Origin: an uncultured Desulfobulbus sp.
GTDB lineage: Bacteria; Desulfobacterota; Desulfobulbia; Desulfobulbales; Desulfobulbaceae
Direction: 5' to 3'
Length of the DNA stretch: 64,000 nucleotides
Assembly: GCF_963664075.1 (NCBI RefSeq)
Contig: NZ_OY760916.1
Span: 3,493,001-3,557,000, forward strand
Shown here one piece after another: positions 46,428-55,724 of the stretch (its first letter is position 1; the number at the start of each line of letters is the position of its first letter). The position numbers and the translations under genes are program-made. The notes under the pieces are model-generated. The model made no database searches, had not been told where the DNA came from, and worked only from the letters and a program-made list of their open reading frames with translations.

Positions 46428-47096
46428 TCAGCTTCTTTTGCGGCGAGCAATACCAGCCAACCCGGCAATACCAGTTCCAAAAAGAAACATGGTTGCAGGT
46501 TCGGGTACGGGCTCTCCAACTATCATGCTTTGATTATTGCTTCCTAAATTTACAGCCGTAACGTAATTATTATAACTAGCATCGGCATTACTACTAATTA
46601 CACCTGTAAAATTAGCTAGCTGACTATACAGGGAATCATTGCTGTCAACAACTTCATCTTCAAAATACCAAAGAGCAAGCTGTACTAAATTCGCAAGAGT
46701 GTTTTGATCAGAGACTCCCGTCAAAGCACTCAAACTACTTCGATTAAATGCGTAGTTGTAAAACAACCATTGGGACTCATCTGAAAGCCAATCCCCGTTA
46801 TTCGTATTGTCTCCACCACCTAAAACCTCGTCACTCACAGAGGTCACTGCATACGTAGTTCCAATGCCAACCGATTCATCTCTTTCCAGGCAAAAGGCTA
46901 AATATTCTTCATTAGAATTTTGAATATCAAGAAGAAAAGGCCCGCCTAAGTTAGCCCCACCAAGAATAGCCCCACCATAAGTAGCCCGATAAACTGTGAC
47001 AGAATCAGTGTCCGTCGGCAAAGCAAAGGCAGTACCCGAAATTACAAAAGAACACAGTGCTGCTAAAATAGAATTTCTCATCATTGTACGTTTCAT
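46428..47096 (-). CDS. PEP-CTERM sorting-domain protein 1
   Basis: About 222 residues from the ATG at 47096, after GGGGGT. The signal peptide MKRTMMRNSILAALCSFVIS and cleavage near TAFA are followed by a Thr/Ser/Asn-rich extracellular domain. The C-terminus is a classic PEP-CTERM signal: VPEPATMFLFGTGIAGLAG plus IARRKRS. Such proteins are processed by exosortase and exported with exopolysaccharide in biofilm formers. No exosortase gene is in the window. A sigma-54 promoter lies upstream and a terminator downstream, so it is monocistronic. Confidence 0.9.
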   Translation of the reverse strand: MKRTMMRNSILAALCSFVISGTAFALPTDTDSVTVYRATYGGAILGGANLGGPFLLDIQNSNEEYLAFCLERDESVGIGTTYAVTSVSDEVLGGGDNTNNGDWLSDESQWLFYNYAFNRSSLSALTGVSDQNTLANLVQLALWYFEDEVVDSNDSLYSQLANFTGVISSNADASYNNYVTAVNLGSNNQSMIVGEPVPEPATMFLFGTGIAGLAGIARRKRS

Positions 47097-47166
47097 ATTA
47101 CCCCCAGAGAGAAAGAGAGATTGCATCATTTAATGAAATGGAAAATTGTCCAGACAGTACCAGCAT

Positions 47167-47182
47167 TGCAAACCAGATGCCA
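47167..47182 (-). promoter_or_regulatory. Sigma-54 promoter of PEP-CTERM gene 1
   Basis: Minus strand TGGCATCTGGTTTGCA: the GG and GC of the -24/-12 elements are exactly 10 bases apart and every surrounding base fits TGGCAC-N5-TTGCA except one (T for C). The predicted start near 47155 leaves a leader of about 60 bases. RpoN control of PEP-CTERM genes is known in PrsK/PrsR systems; that link is inferred here. Confidence 0.75.
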
Positions 47183-48230
47183 AACGAATAAATTATAAAT
47201 TCATCTAATAAAATCTGAATGATAGAACAAAAACCGTCATTCTCAACCTCTCGGTAACATCCCAACTGTGGGATATTTCCCCAGCAAAAGTTATCCGTTC
47301 AAGGAGCTAAACATCAACAAAAGCCAAATAATTCGAGATATTACATCTCTGAACACCCAAGACCAGCCACAGCTCAAACATTCCGCTTTTTCGAATTTTT
47401 CAAGCATGCCGATTCCGAAATTCAAAACTGAACGCAAAATTTCCTTTTGCATTTTTTCACAAAAACGAAAAGCAATTAATTTAAATTGCCTATTCACAGT
47501 AAGTTAAATCAAATAGCAGCCCACCATTATCCACAAAAAATATCTGCTTCTTTTTTCAAAAATACGGACTCAACCTCGTTTTAGCACGAAAATTCGAAAG
47601 ACAATGTGCGACCAAACACCAGAGAATTTTTACTTTTAAATAAAATAGCCCAGAGAAACAGGGCAAGATAATGTAACACTTGAAAGGCTATTAGATGCAA
47701 CAACTACAGGCGACGAGATACAGACAGAGAAAAACTCCTCTCCGCGCATGTCGAACGAATCACAGATGTTATCGATAAAGCACAAAGGAGATGGCAAGCG
47801 ATCACGGGGCATCGAATCTGCGGTTTCATCGCCCTGTTTACGTACAGGCGTACGCTGCACAGGCCGATGCCTAGCATCTCGGCACCCCACAACCGCTTAC
47901 AGTCCCGATGATACGAGTTCTTTCTGCCCCCCTGATTGCTTACGGGAAATGAGATGCGGGGCGAGTTTGTCACAAGAAGTGCACACAAAAAGGATAGAAA
48001 ATCAAAATCATCTTCATGTCCCCGAAACTTGAGTCACTGTTACATCAACAGCACAACCACTCATTTTCCGCATTTTTGAACTTTTTATCCGGAAATATAG
48101 ATTATTCACTTACAATTCATCAAAAAAATAATTTTCAAGAATAATAACAATACATTAAATAACATTTAAACATGGAGCTTTTTTTTGCATGATAAAAGTT
48201 AAATTTTTATCTCATAAAAAGGAGAGGAAA
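47183..48230. other. 1-kb gap between the two PEP-CTERM genes
   Basis: Mostly AT-rich, with no credible gene. A more GC-rich patch at about 47740-47960 stands out from its surroundings and contains local inverted repeats such as CCTGT-TTACGT-ACAGG. It could be a structured RNA or a decayed gene; translation in six frames gives nothing recognisable. Long AT-rich upstream regions would suit enhancer-binding regulators of RpoN promoters. Confidence 0.45.
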
Positions 48231-48540
48231 ATGAAAAAGCTTATCTTCATGGTTACTGTGTTGTTATTAGCTTCAGGAGTTAATAATCATGCACTAGCAG
48301 ATCCTTTAAACACCGGTACTTATATGTTTACGGTTACTGGCAATGACCCCGGAACCCCAACAGCTGACCTGACTAATTTTCAGCTAGCTATCAATCAATG
48401 GTTTATTAATAATTCTATTGCTTTTGGACCAGTTACCCTTGAGTTCTATGCAAAAACAGATGCATTTTCAGCGACAGTGACTGAAGATAATAATAATGGT
48501 AGCACCTTAGATATACTCTATGCTAATGACAATAAATCGG
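48231..48540 (+). pseudogene. PEP-CTERM protein 2, 5' fragment (split by IS66)
   Basis: Starts at ATG 48231 after GGAGAGG. Signal peptide MKKLIFMVTVLLLASG with cleavage near NHALA, then a beta-rich exported domain (TYMFTVTGNDPGTPTADLTN; VTLEFYAKTDAFSATVTEDN). The IS66 element enters after NDNKS. Joined with 50241-50512 through one TAAATCGG copy it reads NDNKSGTFTAGASVDFYS and gives a 193-residue PEP-CTERM protein. In the present sequence the frame runs into the element and ends at 48620. Confidence 0.88.
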
Positions 48541-50232
48541 GTAACTACTCACACCCTCTAAAAAAAGCTCAAAGCCAAATAAATAACTTGACAGGTTTTT
48601 ACCGGAATTTTTTCCAATAGCCAGGGATGTCAACAAAAATGCCCATCAACGCGCTTGGTCGTCTCTAAATCGTTCCATTATTGCGTTCCGATAGCAAACA
48701 GATGCGATAGCGCTCAATCGTTCAACTCAGGGGCACACAGGAGGCCGAAAAAAGCCATGGTATAGTAAACCCATGGGAACAGTAAACAAAATAAGGGTAC
48801 GCGAAGAAGTCGATCTCCTCAAACAGGAATTTGAACAGCTTTGTTCCGCCGGCAAAGTTTCCTCTGAGATACGGGTCCTGGTCAACAGCCTGCTGGTTGT
48901 CGTCGAGTTGATACTCTCTATCTTTCTTGAGAAGACAACGCGCAAGGGAAACAAAAACTCGAGCATTCCTTCTTCGCAAACCGAAAAAGACGAAACCGCT
49001 ACCAAGCACTGCACCACTACCGGCAGGGGAAAACAAGTCAATGGGCGAGTTGGTAATACACGCGTCAAAGAATCGGTCACCACTGCTCAGGTCGAGGTGT
49101 GTGATATCTGCGGAATGGTGCTGGATAGCGTTGCATGCCAGGGGCATGAACGTCGGACAAAAATCGACATCGTTTTTGAAAAAGTTGTCGAGCACATTGA
49201 CGCAGAAATAAAGCAATGCCCCAATTGTGAAGCAACAGTCAAGGGGCGTTTCCCTGAGGATATGCCGGGTAAGCTGCAGTACGGCAATGGGCTTAAAGCG
49301 TTTGCCATTCATTTGGTTATCAGCCAGATGGTCGCTTTAAACCGGGTTCAAAAACAGATAGCAGCCATGATCGGTAGCGTAATCTCCGAGGCCAGCCTGC
49401 TCAAATTTGTTTTGCGCTTGTACCAATCACTCGAAGCATGGGAATCCAGAGCTATTGATAGGCTGCTGCAGGCTCCATCCCTGCATGTGGATGAAACCTC
49501 GTTTCGGGTTGAAGGGAAGAATCACTGGATTCACGTCTATTCTTCCGGCGAAACAACCCTGAAAGTACTGCATCGAAAGCGGGGCAAGGAGGCAATCGAA
49601 GGATTGAATATCATCCCTCGGTATGGCGGGGTGATCATCCATGATTGCTGGGCATCATATTTATCCTACGACCATTGCGGTCACGGACTTTGCGGCTCGC
49701 ACCTTTTGCGAGAGTTGACGTTTGTCGTTGACTCTAACCAATACCGGTGGGCCCGCAATCTAAAAGCTGTGCTCCAGCAAACGTGTCGTACGGTGGCTCA
49801 ACGTCCGGAAAAATGTCTTACCGAACGGGAGTATGCCAACCTGCAGAAGCGCTACCGTAATATCCTTACGCGTGGCAGCAAGGAGTTGCCCAAGATCCCT
49901 CCGAAACCACAAGGGAAGCGCGGCAGAATAGCCAAATCCGATGCGCACAATCTTTGGGAGCGATTACAAAAGAATGAGGCGGCAGTCTTGCTTTTTGCCA
50001 AAGAACCACATGTGCCGTTCACCAACAACAGAGCGGAAAGGGATCTTCGCATGGCTAAGGTAAAACAGAAAATATCCGGTTGTTTTCGACGTAAACAATA
50101 TGCCCAGGCTTACTGTAGGATTTCAAGCTACCTGCAGACCATGGCAAGCCAGGGGATCAATCCTCTTGTCGCTATCCAGTTGGCACTGGCAGGAACTCTG
50201 CCTGATGCCGAAGAATAGGGGTGAGTAGTTAC
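48541..50232 (+). mobile_element. IS66-family element with 8-bp target duplication
   Basis: A 1,692-base element. The left end GTAACTACTCACACCC is matched by the inverted right end (reverse complement GTAACTACTCACCCCT). It is flanked by identical TAAATCGG at 48533-48540 and 50233-50240, the 8-bp duplication typical of IS66. It carries a single transposase gene, like ISBst12-type members without tnpA and tnpB. The identical duplications suggest recent insertion. Confidence 0.93.
48773..50218 (+). CDS. IS66-family transposase (TnpC-type)
   Basis: A 481-residue transposase. An N-terminal coiled region is followed by zinc-binding cysteines (CDICGMVLDSVACQGH, about residue 105, and CPNCEATVKG, about 147). 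The catalytic core has Asp in SLHVDETSFRVEG, Asp in VIIHDCWASYLSY and Glu in FTNNRAERDLRMAKVKQKIS. The frame is intact and ends 14 bases inside the right terminal repeat. Family assignment is firm. Confidence 0.93.
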   Translation: MGTVNKIRVREEVDLLKQEFEQLCSAGKVSSEIRVLVNSLLVVVELILSIFLEKTTRKGNKNSSIPSSQTEKDETATKHCTTTGRGKQVNGRVGNTRVKESVTTAQVEVCDICGMVLDSVACQGHERRTKIDIVFEKVVEHIDAEIKQCPNCEATVKGRFPEDMPGKLQYGNGLKAFAIHLVISQMVALNRVQKQIAAMIGSVISEASLLKFVLRLYQSLEAWESRAIDRLLQAPSLHVDETSFRVEGKNHWIHVYSSGETTLKVLHRKRGKEAIEGLNIIPRYGGVIIHDCWASYLSYDHCGHGLCGSHLLRELTFVVDSNQYRWARNLKAVLQQTCRTVAQRPEKCLTEREYANLQKRYRNILTRGSKELPKIPPKPQGKRGRIAKSDAHNLWERLQKNEAAVLLFAKEPHVPFTNNRAERDLRMAKVKQKISGCFRRKQYAQAYCRISSYLQTMASQGINPLVAIQLALAGTLPDAEE

Positions 50233-50240
50233 TAAATCGG

Positions 50241-50512
50241 GAACATTTACTGCTGGTGCATCTGTAGATTTTTATAGCGTAAAGGCAGGAAATCAATATG
50301 CACTCTATTGGCTTGCCCCAGATGCCGCCAACGGAATTTGGAGCACTGAAGATTTAGTCGTTGGTCAGAGCAACCAACCTGTGGTATCCCATATTTCAAC
50401 CTGGCGTCTAATAGGAAACGAGCCTCCACCAGTTCCAGAGCCAACCACCATGCTTCTCTTTGGTACCGGAGTCGCTACCCTTGCAGTGGTAAGTAGAAGA
50501 AGGAAAAAATAG
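50241..50512 (+). pseudogene. PEP-CTERM protein 2, 3' fragment
   Basis: Continues the gene broken by IS66: GTFTAGASVDFYSVKAGNQY, SHISTWRLIGNE, then the sorting signal PVPEPTTMLLFGTGVATLAV followed by VSRRRKK and a stop at 50510-50512. A good terminator follows. Because the fragment lacks a start and signal peptide it is not expressed as a functional protein. Confidence 0.88.
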
Positions 50513-50536
50513 CCGTTTCCAATATGACGGAATTAG

Positions 50537-50569
50537 AAGGCAGAGCTTAAGGGCTCTGCCTTTTTTTTA
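50537..50569 (+). terminator. Terminator of PEP-CTERM gene 2
   Basis: AAGGCAGAGC-ttaag-GGCTCTGCC-TTTTTTTT: an 8- to 9-bp stem and T run, 24 bases after the stop. Confidence 0.9.
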
Positions 50570-50703
50570 TTCTCTTCGCCTCCATCATCCTGAAATAAAT
50601 TTACACAATGGAGATTTATTATGGGCGTCAAAGTACAGCTAAATGCTGCCTCCAGGACAATCATTGTTTTCTCTCTAATTCAAAGTGAATTTTCAGGGCA
50701 AAA

Positions 50704-51246
50704 TCAAATTGCGAGCAAATACTCCTGCTCCTGGATATGGATGGCTCCTTTACGCCCCAAGATACTGGAATAGAGGGTAAAACGATCGCTCGCGAAGCTA
50801 GAGGAAGTAAAAAGATTATTGAGGGTAAGGTACTTCCCGACTTTATTTGCTGGTGTCTGGCGCAAACGGGCAAGAGTGATATGGGGGAAGTATTTGCGTT
50901 TTTCCAGCTCGACCCCTAGCTGACGCAGGTGGGTGGTGATTTTGCGCTGGAGTTGCATGAGTGGCTCACTTGGCTCCACCCCAGCCCAGACCACACGGGG
51001 AGTACCGCGGGGCGGGAAGAAACCAACGCCTTTGAAGCGGAGTTCAAAGGAAGGAAGTACAAGCTCAGTCAGGCTTTCGCGAATATCGAGAAAGGTGGTG
51101 CCGTCGACCTCACCGATAAAGTTGAGGGTGAGGTGAAATTGTTCAATAGGTGTCCAGCGGGCTTCAGGGAGACCGTAGCAGAGGGAGGCGAGTTGTTCGC
51201 GGATTTCCAAGGGTGGGTCAATGGCAATGAAGAGACGCTTATTCAT
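50704..51246 (-). CDS. thpR: RNA 2',3'-cyclic phosphodiesterase
   Basis: A 180-residue 2H phosphoesterase (LigT/ThpR family) that opens 2',3'-cyclic phosphates on RNA. The two HxTx motifs are present: FHLTLNFIGEV (about 42) and FPHITLARLR (about 125). The N-terminus MNKRLFIAIDPP is typical. A single gene upstream of a repeat-bearing gap. Confidence 0.93.
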   Translation of the reverse strand: MNKRLFIAIDPPLEIREQLASLCYGLPEARWTPIEQFHLTLNFIGEVDGTTFLDIRESLTELVLPSFELRFKGVGFFPPRGTPRVVWAGVEPSEPLMQLQRKITTHLRQLGVELEKRKYFPHITLARLRQTPANKVGKYLTLNNLFTSSSFASDRFTLYSSILGRKGAIHIQEQEYLLAI

Positions 51247-51697
51247 GGGACTGAGAAATCATGAAGGTTAGCGAGGAAGGATAAAAGAAGCGTTGTTTTT
51301 CCTCTTGAACACACATCCTTGAGGGGCAAAAACGATGCAGACGGTGGGCAGAAACAGCCCTGCCCACCGTACGCGAAGTGCTGAGCCTCGTCGAATAATG
51401 CGAGGAACATCCAGCTTCTGTAGCCCCGATATCACAGAGAGGCATTCGGGGACGACAGCCGCCATCGGCGCTGAGCCGGGCAATGGGGATTGAAGCCGGA
51501 GGAAGAGGCGAGCTCTTTGAGCGCAGCGAGTTTTCGCCTCGCCAGCTGGAGACCGAATGAAACGGTATCCTACCTTTGTCCACTACCACAGTGTCGCGGG
51601 CATGGCCCGCTCCTACAGCCCCTCAAATGTTGGGCTGTTGCAGGAGAAGACCATCACACTTTCGCTTCTGATGGCACAGGATACAGGAGGTCTCCTA
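51247..51697. repeat. REP-like repeats between thpR and nadC
   Basis: A gap with no gene. Holds CGGTGGGCAGAAACAGCCCT then GCCCACCG (hairpin, about 51333-51370) and TCGCGGGCATGGCCCGCTCC at about 51595-51614, a word found again at 55475 with one base difference. Reads like clustered REP elements. Confidence 0.65.
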
Positions 51698-52534
51698 TTA
51701 ACTCCGCCAATCCATGCCAATATCACAGGCCTTGGCCGAATGAGTGAGCGCCCCCACCGAAATAATATCCACCCCGGTTTCCGCAATGCCGCGCACGGTT
51801 TCCAGATTGACTCCACCCGAGGCTTCAACCACGGCTCGTCCCTCGATCAACTGGACCGCCTCGCGCATGGTGGCTAGATCCATATTATCGAGCATAATCA
51901 CGCCCACCCTGCAGAGCAGACACTCCTCCACCTGGGTCAGGGTGTCGGTTTCCACCTCCACATTGATGGTGTGCGGCACCCGTTGGCGCACCCGGCGCAC
52001 GGCCTCGGTGATGGAACCACAGGCGGCTATGTGGTTATCTTTAATAAGAACACCGTCACTTAAGCTGTAGCGATGATTATGACCGCCGCTGGAGCGAACT
52101 GCGTATTTCTCCAACATACGCAACCCGGGCGTGGTCTTACGGGTATCCACCACCTTGGCCTTGGTGTGTTTGACCTCATCGGCAAAGGCCGAGGTCAGAG
52201 TAGCAATACCACAAAGTCGCTGCACCAGATTGAGTGCCACCCGCTCTCCACGCAGCAGGGTCCGGGTTGCGCCCTTGAAATGGAGCATAACCTCACCTTT
52301 CTCTACCCGCATTCCATCGGCTATGGCATTGTCACAGACTACCGAGCTGTCCAGTAGCTGAAAAACACGGGTAGCCACGCTGCCCATACCGACTACGGTC
52401 ATGGGATGACGGGCAACAAAACAGGCCTCGGACTGATCTTCCTTGGAGAAGATGGACTCGGTGGTAATGTCGCCGTGTTCCAGATCTTCGTTTAAAAAGC
52501 CACGCAGCAGTGTATCAAGTAAAAAGGTATCCAT
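51698..52534 (-). CDS. nadC: Nicotinate-nucleotide pyrophosphorylase
   Basis: A 278-residue quinolinate phosphoribosyltransferase: quinolinate plus PRPP gives nicotinate mononucleotide, CO2 and PPi in NAD synthesis. Motifs: FLNEDLEHGDITTESIF, ERVALNLVQRLCGIATLTSA, VVDTRKTTPGLRMLEKYAVR with the catalytic Lys/Arg set, HNHRYSLSDGVLIKDNHIAA, and VIMLDNMDLATMREAV. It lies directly after valS (1-base gap), so co-transcribed. Confidence 0.95.
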   Translation of the reverse strand: MDTFLLDTLLRGFLNEDLEHGDITTESIFSKEDQSEACFVARHPMTVVGMGSVATRVFQLLDSSVVCDNAIADGMRVEKGEVMLHFKGATRTLLRGERVALNLVQRLCGIATLTSAFADEVKHTKAKVVDTRKTTPGLRMLEKYAVRSSGGHNHRYSLSDGVLIKDNHIAACGSITEAVRRVRQRVPHTINVEVETDTLTQVEECLLCRVGVIMLDNMDLATMREAVQLIEGRAVVEASGGVNLETVRGIAETGVDIISVGALTHSAKACDIGMDWRS

Positions 52535-52535
52535 A

Positions 52536-55220
52536 TCAGCGCAGCTTGCTCAGGCGTTCGGTTGATTCTGCGTTTTTCTCAAGGCGAGCACGAATCTCGG
52601 CCTCTTTTTCCCGCTCTTTGGCCACGACATCGGCCGGTGCGTTGTTGATAAACTTGTCGTTGCCCAGCTTACCGACAATACGCGCCAGCTCCTTATCAAG
52701 CTTCCCTTTTTCACGGGCCAGTTTTTCAAGCTCACCTTCCACATCAATCAAACCCTTGAGCGGCACCACCAGTTCCACATCCTGCACCAGGGCGTGACCG
52801 GCATCATCGGGAACTGTCCCCTCGGCAACGATGGAGAAGTTGGAGGCCCGCACCATGGCCTGAACGCCAGCGGCAAACTCGGTGAGCAGGCTGCGTTTTT
52901 TCTCATCCGGACAGATAAGCATGGCCTCGATCTTGGCACTGGGATGCACCTCTGCCTCGGTGCGAATGGTACGCAGACCGGAGATCACGCCCATGAGCAG
53001 ATTCATCGCCTCCTCGGCCTCTGCATCGGCCCAAGCGGCGTTCTCCTCGGGAAAGGCTTCCAGCATAATGGTGGGACGGGTTCCCGGCAGCTGGCTCCAG
53101 ATCTCCTCGGTAACAAAGGGGGTGATCGGGTGCATCAGCTTCAAGACCTGCTCAAGCACGGTGAGCAGCACTGCCTTGGCCTGGTCTCTGGCCGTGGTAT
53201 CGTCGCTGAAAAGATCTGCCTTAATCCACTCCAGATACCAATCGCAGAACTCATGCCAGACAAACTGGTAGGATGCCGAGGCCACCTCGTTGAAGTTGTA
53301 GTTATCAAGCGCGCTGCGCACATCTTTGATGGTGGCGTTGATTCGGCTCAGGATCCAACGATGGGCAAGGCCCAACTTGGCCGGATCCTTGGCCAGCTCG
53401 ACAATCTCTGGCTCGACATCTTTGAGATGCATCTGGGCAAAACGGGCCGCATTCCACAGCTTGTTAATAAAGCGGCGGTAGCCGTCAATGCGCTCCTCAT
53501 CCATACGGATCTCACGCCCCTGGGCGGCAAAGGCTGTCAGGGTGAAGCGGAAGGCATCGGTACCGTACTGCTCGATCATCACCAAAGGATCGATGACATT
53601 GCCGGTGGATTTTGACATCTTCTTACCGTGCTTGTCCCGTACCAGTGCGTGGAGGTAGACATCATGAAAGGGAACCTCATCCATAAAATGGAGGCCCATC
53701 ATCATCATGCGTGCAACCCAGAAGAAGAGAATGTCAAAACTGGTGATCAGCACCGAGGTGGGGTAGAAGGTTGCCAGTTCCTTGGTCTGATCCGGCCAGC
53801 CCAGCGTAGAAAAGGGCCAGAGCGCGGAGCTAAACCAGGTATCGAGCACGTCGGTTTCCTGAGTCAGTTCAGTAGCCCCACATTTGGGGCAGGTGGTAGG
53901 ATCATCCACCTCAACAATCACCTCGCCGCAGCTTGCACAGGTCCAGGCGGGAATCCGATGCCCCCACCATATCTGGCGGGAAATACACCAGTCACGGATG
54001 TTCTCCATCCAGGAATAAAAGGTACGGTACCAGGTGTTGGGGTAGAGGTTGATCCGCCCCTCCTGGACAGCAGCAACGGCTTTATCGGCCAGGGGCCGCA
54101 CGGAAACAAACCACTGCTTGGAGGTGGTGGGTTCGACCACGGTGGCACAGCGGTAACACTTGCCCACCGCGTGCTGATAGTCTTCGATTTTGTCAAGAAA
54201 GCCCTGCTCTTCCAGATCCTTGACGATCTGCTTGCGGCAGGCGAACCGATCCAGGCCGGCATACTTGCCTGCCTCTGCGTTCATCACGCCTTTGTCGTCC
54301 ATGACCTTAAGCCGGGGCAGGTCGTGGCGGAGGCCGATCTCGTAGTCATCGCGGTCATGGGCCGGGGTAACTTTGAGGGCACCTGTACCGAACTCACGCT
54401 GGACATGATGATCAAAGACCACGGGAATGGTACGGTCGGTCAAAGGCAGATTGATCCCGATTTCCTTCAGGTGCTGGTAGCGTTCATCTTCGGGATGGAC
54501 CGCAACCGCGGTATCACCAAGCATGGTCTCCGGACGGGTGGTGGCAACCACCACATAGCCTGAGCCATCGGCGTAGGGGTAACGAATGTGATAGAGCTTA
54601 CCGTCGGTGGGATCGTGCTCGACCTCGTCATCAGCCAGGGCGGTATGGCAACGGGGACACCAGTTGACGATGTAATCGCCCTTATAAATCAAGTCCTCTT
54701 TATAGAGACGAACAAAGACCTCGCGTACCGCCTTGGAAAGCCCCTCGTCCATGGTGAATCGTTCACGGTCCCAGTCACAGGAGGCGCCCATGCGCTTGAG
54801 CTGATTGATGATTGTCCCACCTTTCTCTTCCCGCCAGCTCCAGACCCGCTCGATGAACTTCTCGCGGCCGAGGTCATGACGGGTGAGCTTTTCGGTGGCC
54901 AGTTGGCGCTCAACCACGTTCTGAGTAGCGATACCCGCATGATCGGTACCGGGTACCCAGAGGGTATTGTCCCCTTTCATCCGGTGATAGCGGACCAGAA
55001 GATCCTGGAGGGTGTTGTTCAGGGCATGACCGATGTGAAGCACGCCGGTGACGTTGGGCGGGGGAATAACGATGGAAAAGGAGTCTTTTCCATCCTTCAT
55101 TTGGGCACTGAAGGTTTTTTCTTCCAGCCAGTGGGTATACCAACGCTGCTCAACCTCATTAAACTCATAGGCTTTTGGCAGATCGTATTTCTCAGGACGG
55201 TTGCTCTGGGTCTCGTTCAT
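52536..55220 (-). CDS. valS: Valyl-tRNA synthetase
   Basis: An 894-residue class I aminoacyl-tRNA synthetase. The HIGH motif is PPNVTGVLHIGHALNNTLQD (about residue 55), and KMSKSTGNVIDPL is the KMSKS loop (about 530). A CP1 editing domain lies between (TTRPETMLGDTAVAVHPEDE) along with a Cys4 zinc site (CASCGE...CPKCGA). The C-terminal coiled coil (LEKLAREKGKLDKELARIVG, about 830-890) binds the tRNA elbow and is ValRS-specific. Upstream lies a repeat-rich gap. Confidence 0.97.
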   Translation of the reverse strand: MNETQSNRPEKYDLPKAYEFNEVEQRWYTHWLEEKTFSAQMKDGKDSFSIVIPPPNVTGVLHIGHALNNTLQDLLVRYHRMKGDNTLWVPGTDHAGIATQNVVERQLATEKLTRHDLGREKFIERVWSWREEKGGTIINQLKRMGASCDWDRERFTMDEGLSKAVREVFVRLYKEDLIYKGDYIVNWCPRCHTALADDEVEHDPTDGKLYHIRYPYADGSGYVVVATTRPETMLGDTAVAVHPEDERYQHLKEIGINLPLTDRTIPVVFDHHVQREFGTGALKVTPAHDRDDYEIGLRHDLPRLKVMDDKGVMNAEAGKYAGLDRFACRKQIVKDLEEQGFLDKIEDYQHAVGKCYRCATVVEPTTSKQWFVSVRPLADKAVAAVQEGRINLYPNTWYRTFYSWMENIRDWCISRQIWWGHRIPAWTCASCGEVIVEVDDPTTCPKCGATELTQETDVLDTWFSSALWPFSTLGWPDQTKELATFYPTSVLITSFDILFFWVARMMMMGLHFMDEVPFHDVYLHALVRDKHGKKMSKSTGNVIDPLVMIEQYGTDAFRFTLTAFAAQGREIRMDEERIDGYRRFINKLWNAARFAQMHLKDVEPEIVELAKDPAKLGLAHRWILSRINATIKDVRSALDNYNFNEVASASYQFVWHEFCDWYLEWIKADLFSDDTTARDQAKAVLLTVLEQVLKLMHPITPFVTEEIWSQLPGTRPTIMLEAFPEENAAWADAEAEEAMNLLMGVISGLRTIRTEAEVHPSAKIEAMLICPDEKKRSLLTEFAAGVQAMVRASNFSIVAEGTVPDDAGHALVQDVELVVPLKGLIDVEGELEKLAREKGKLDKELARIVGKLGNDKFINNAPADVVAKEREKEAEIRARLEKNAESTERLSKLR

Positions 55221-55724
55221 AGGGAGTGTTTTTTAGTACCGCTTTAAGCGGAAGAAAATAATATAATGTAAGAGGCTAAGTACGAACCCCACAATCAGTT
55301 AAAGGGCTGCGCTTGCTGTAGGGTGGGCAGATCGCTGTTTTCTGCCCACCGGTTCGTTGGTTTTATGCTTGATTTGCCCTGTAAAGGAGAGGGCTTTCGG
55401 TGGGCACAAACAACGTGCCCACCCTACAAAAACTTTGGTACATGGAGCAGGCCTGCAAAAAGGCTTGTCCTGTCGCGGGCATGGCCCGTCTCCTACAAAT
55501 TTCAAATATATTGAGGAATTCCGGGCGCGGACTGCGACCGCAACAAATTTTCGCGCTAAACTTCCATGGCACGTTTATTTCTATACGAATACAATTCTCA
55601 CTATGCCCCCGAAGCATTCAGCTGTGCGTCAGCTTCGTTGTTTGGGGCAAGCCGATTACAGTACACTGTATCGGCTTGTGCCATGCAATGAAGATGGCGT
55701 GCTGATGGAGGCTTAACCAAAAGA
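55221..55724. repeat. REP-like repeat cluster upstream of valS
   Basis: A 500-base gap without a gene. TGTAGGGTGGGCAGATCGCT with TTTTCTGCCCACCGG (55318-55353), GGTGGGCACAAACAACGTGC followed by CCACCCTACAAAA (55398-55436) and TCGCGGGCATGGCCCG (about 55475) form hairpins and match words at 44.2 and 51.3-51.6 kb. The valS promoter must lie in the first part but is not obvious. Confidence 0.65.

Noticed and set aside
48174-48188. Possible sigma-54 promoter before PEP-CTERM gene 2 (TGGAGC then TTTTGCAT)
   Set aside because: GG and GC are 11 bases apart rather than the strictly required 10.
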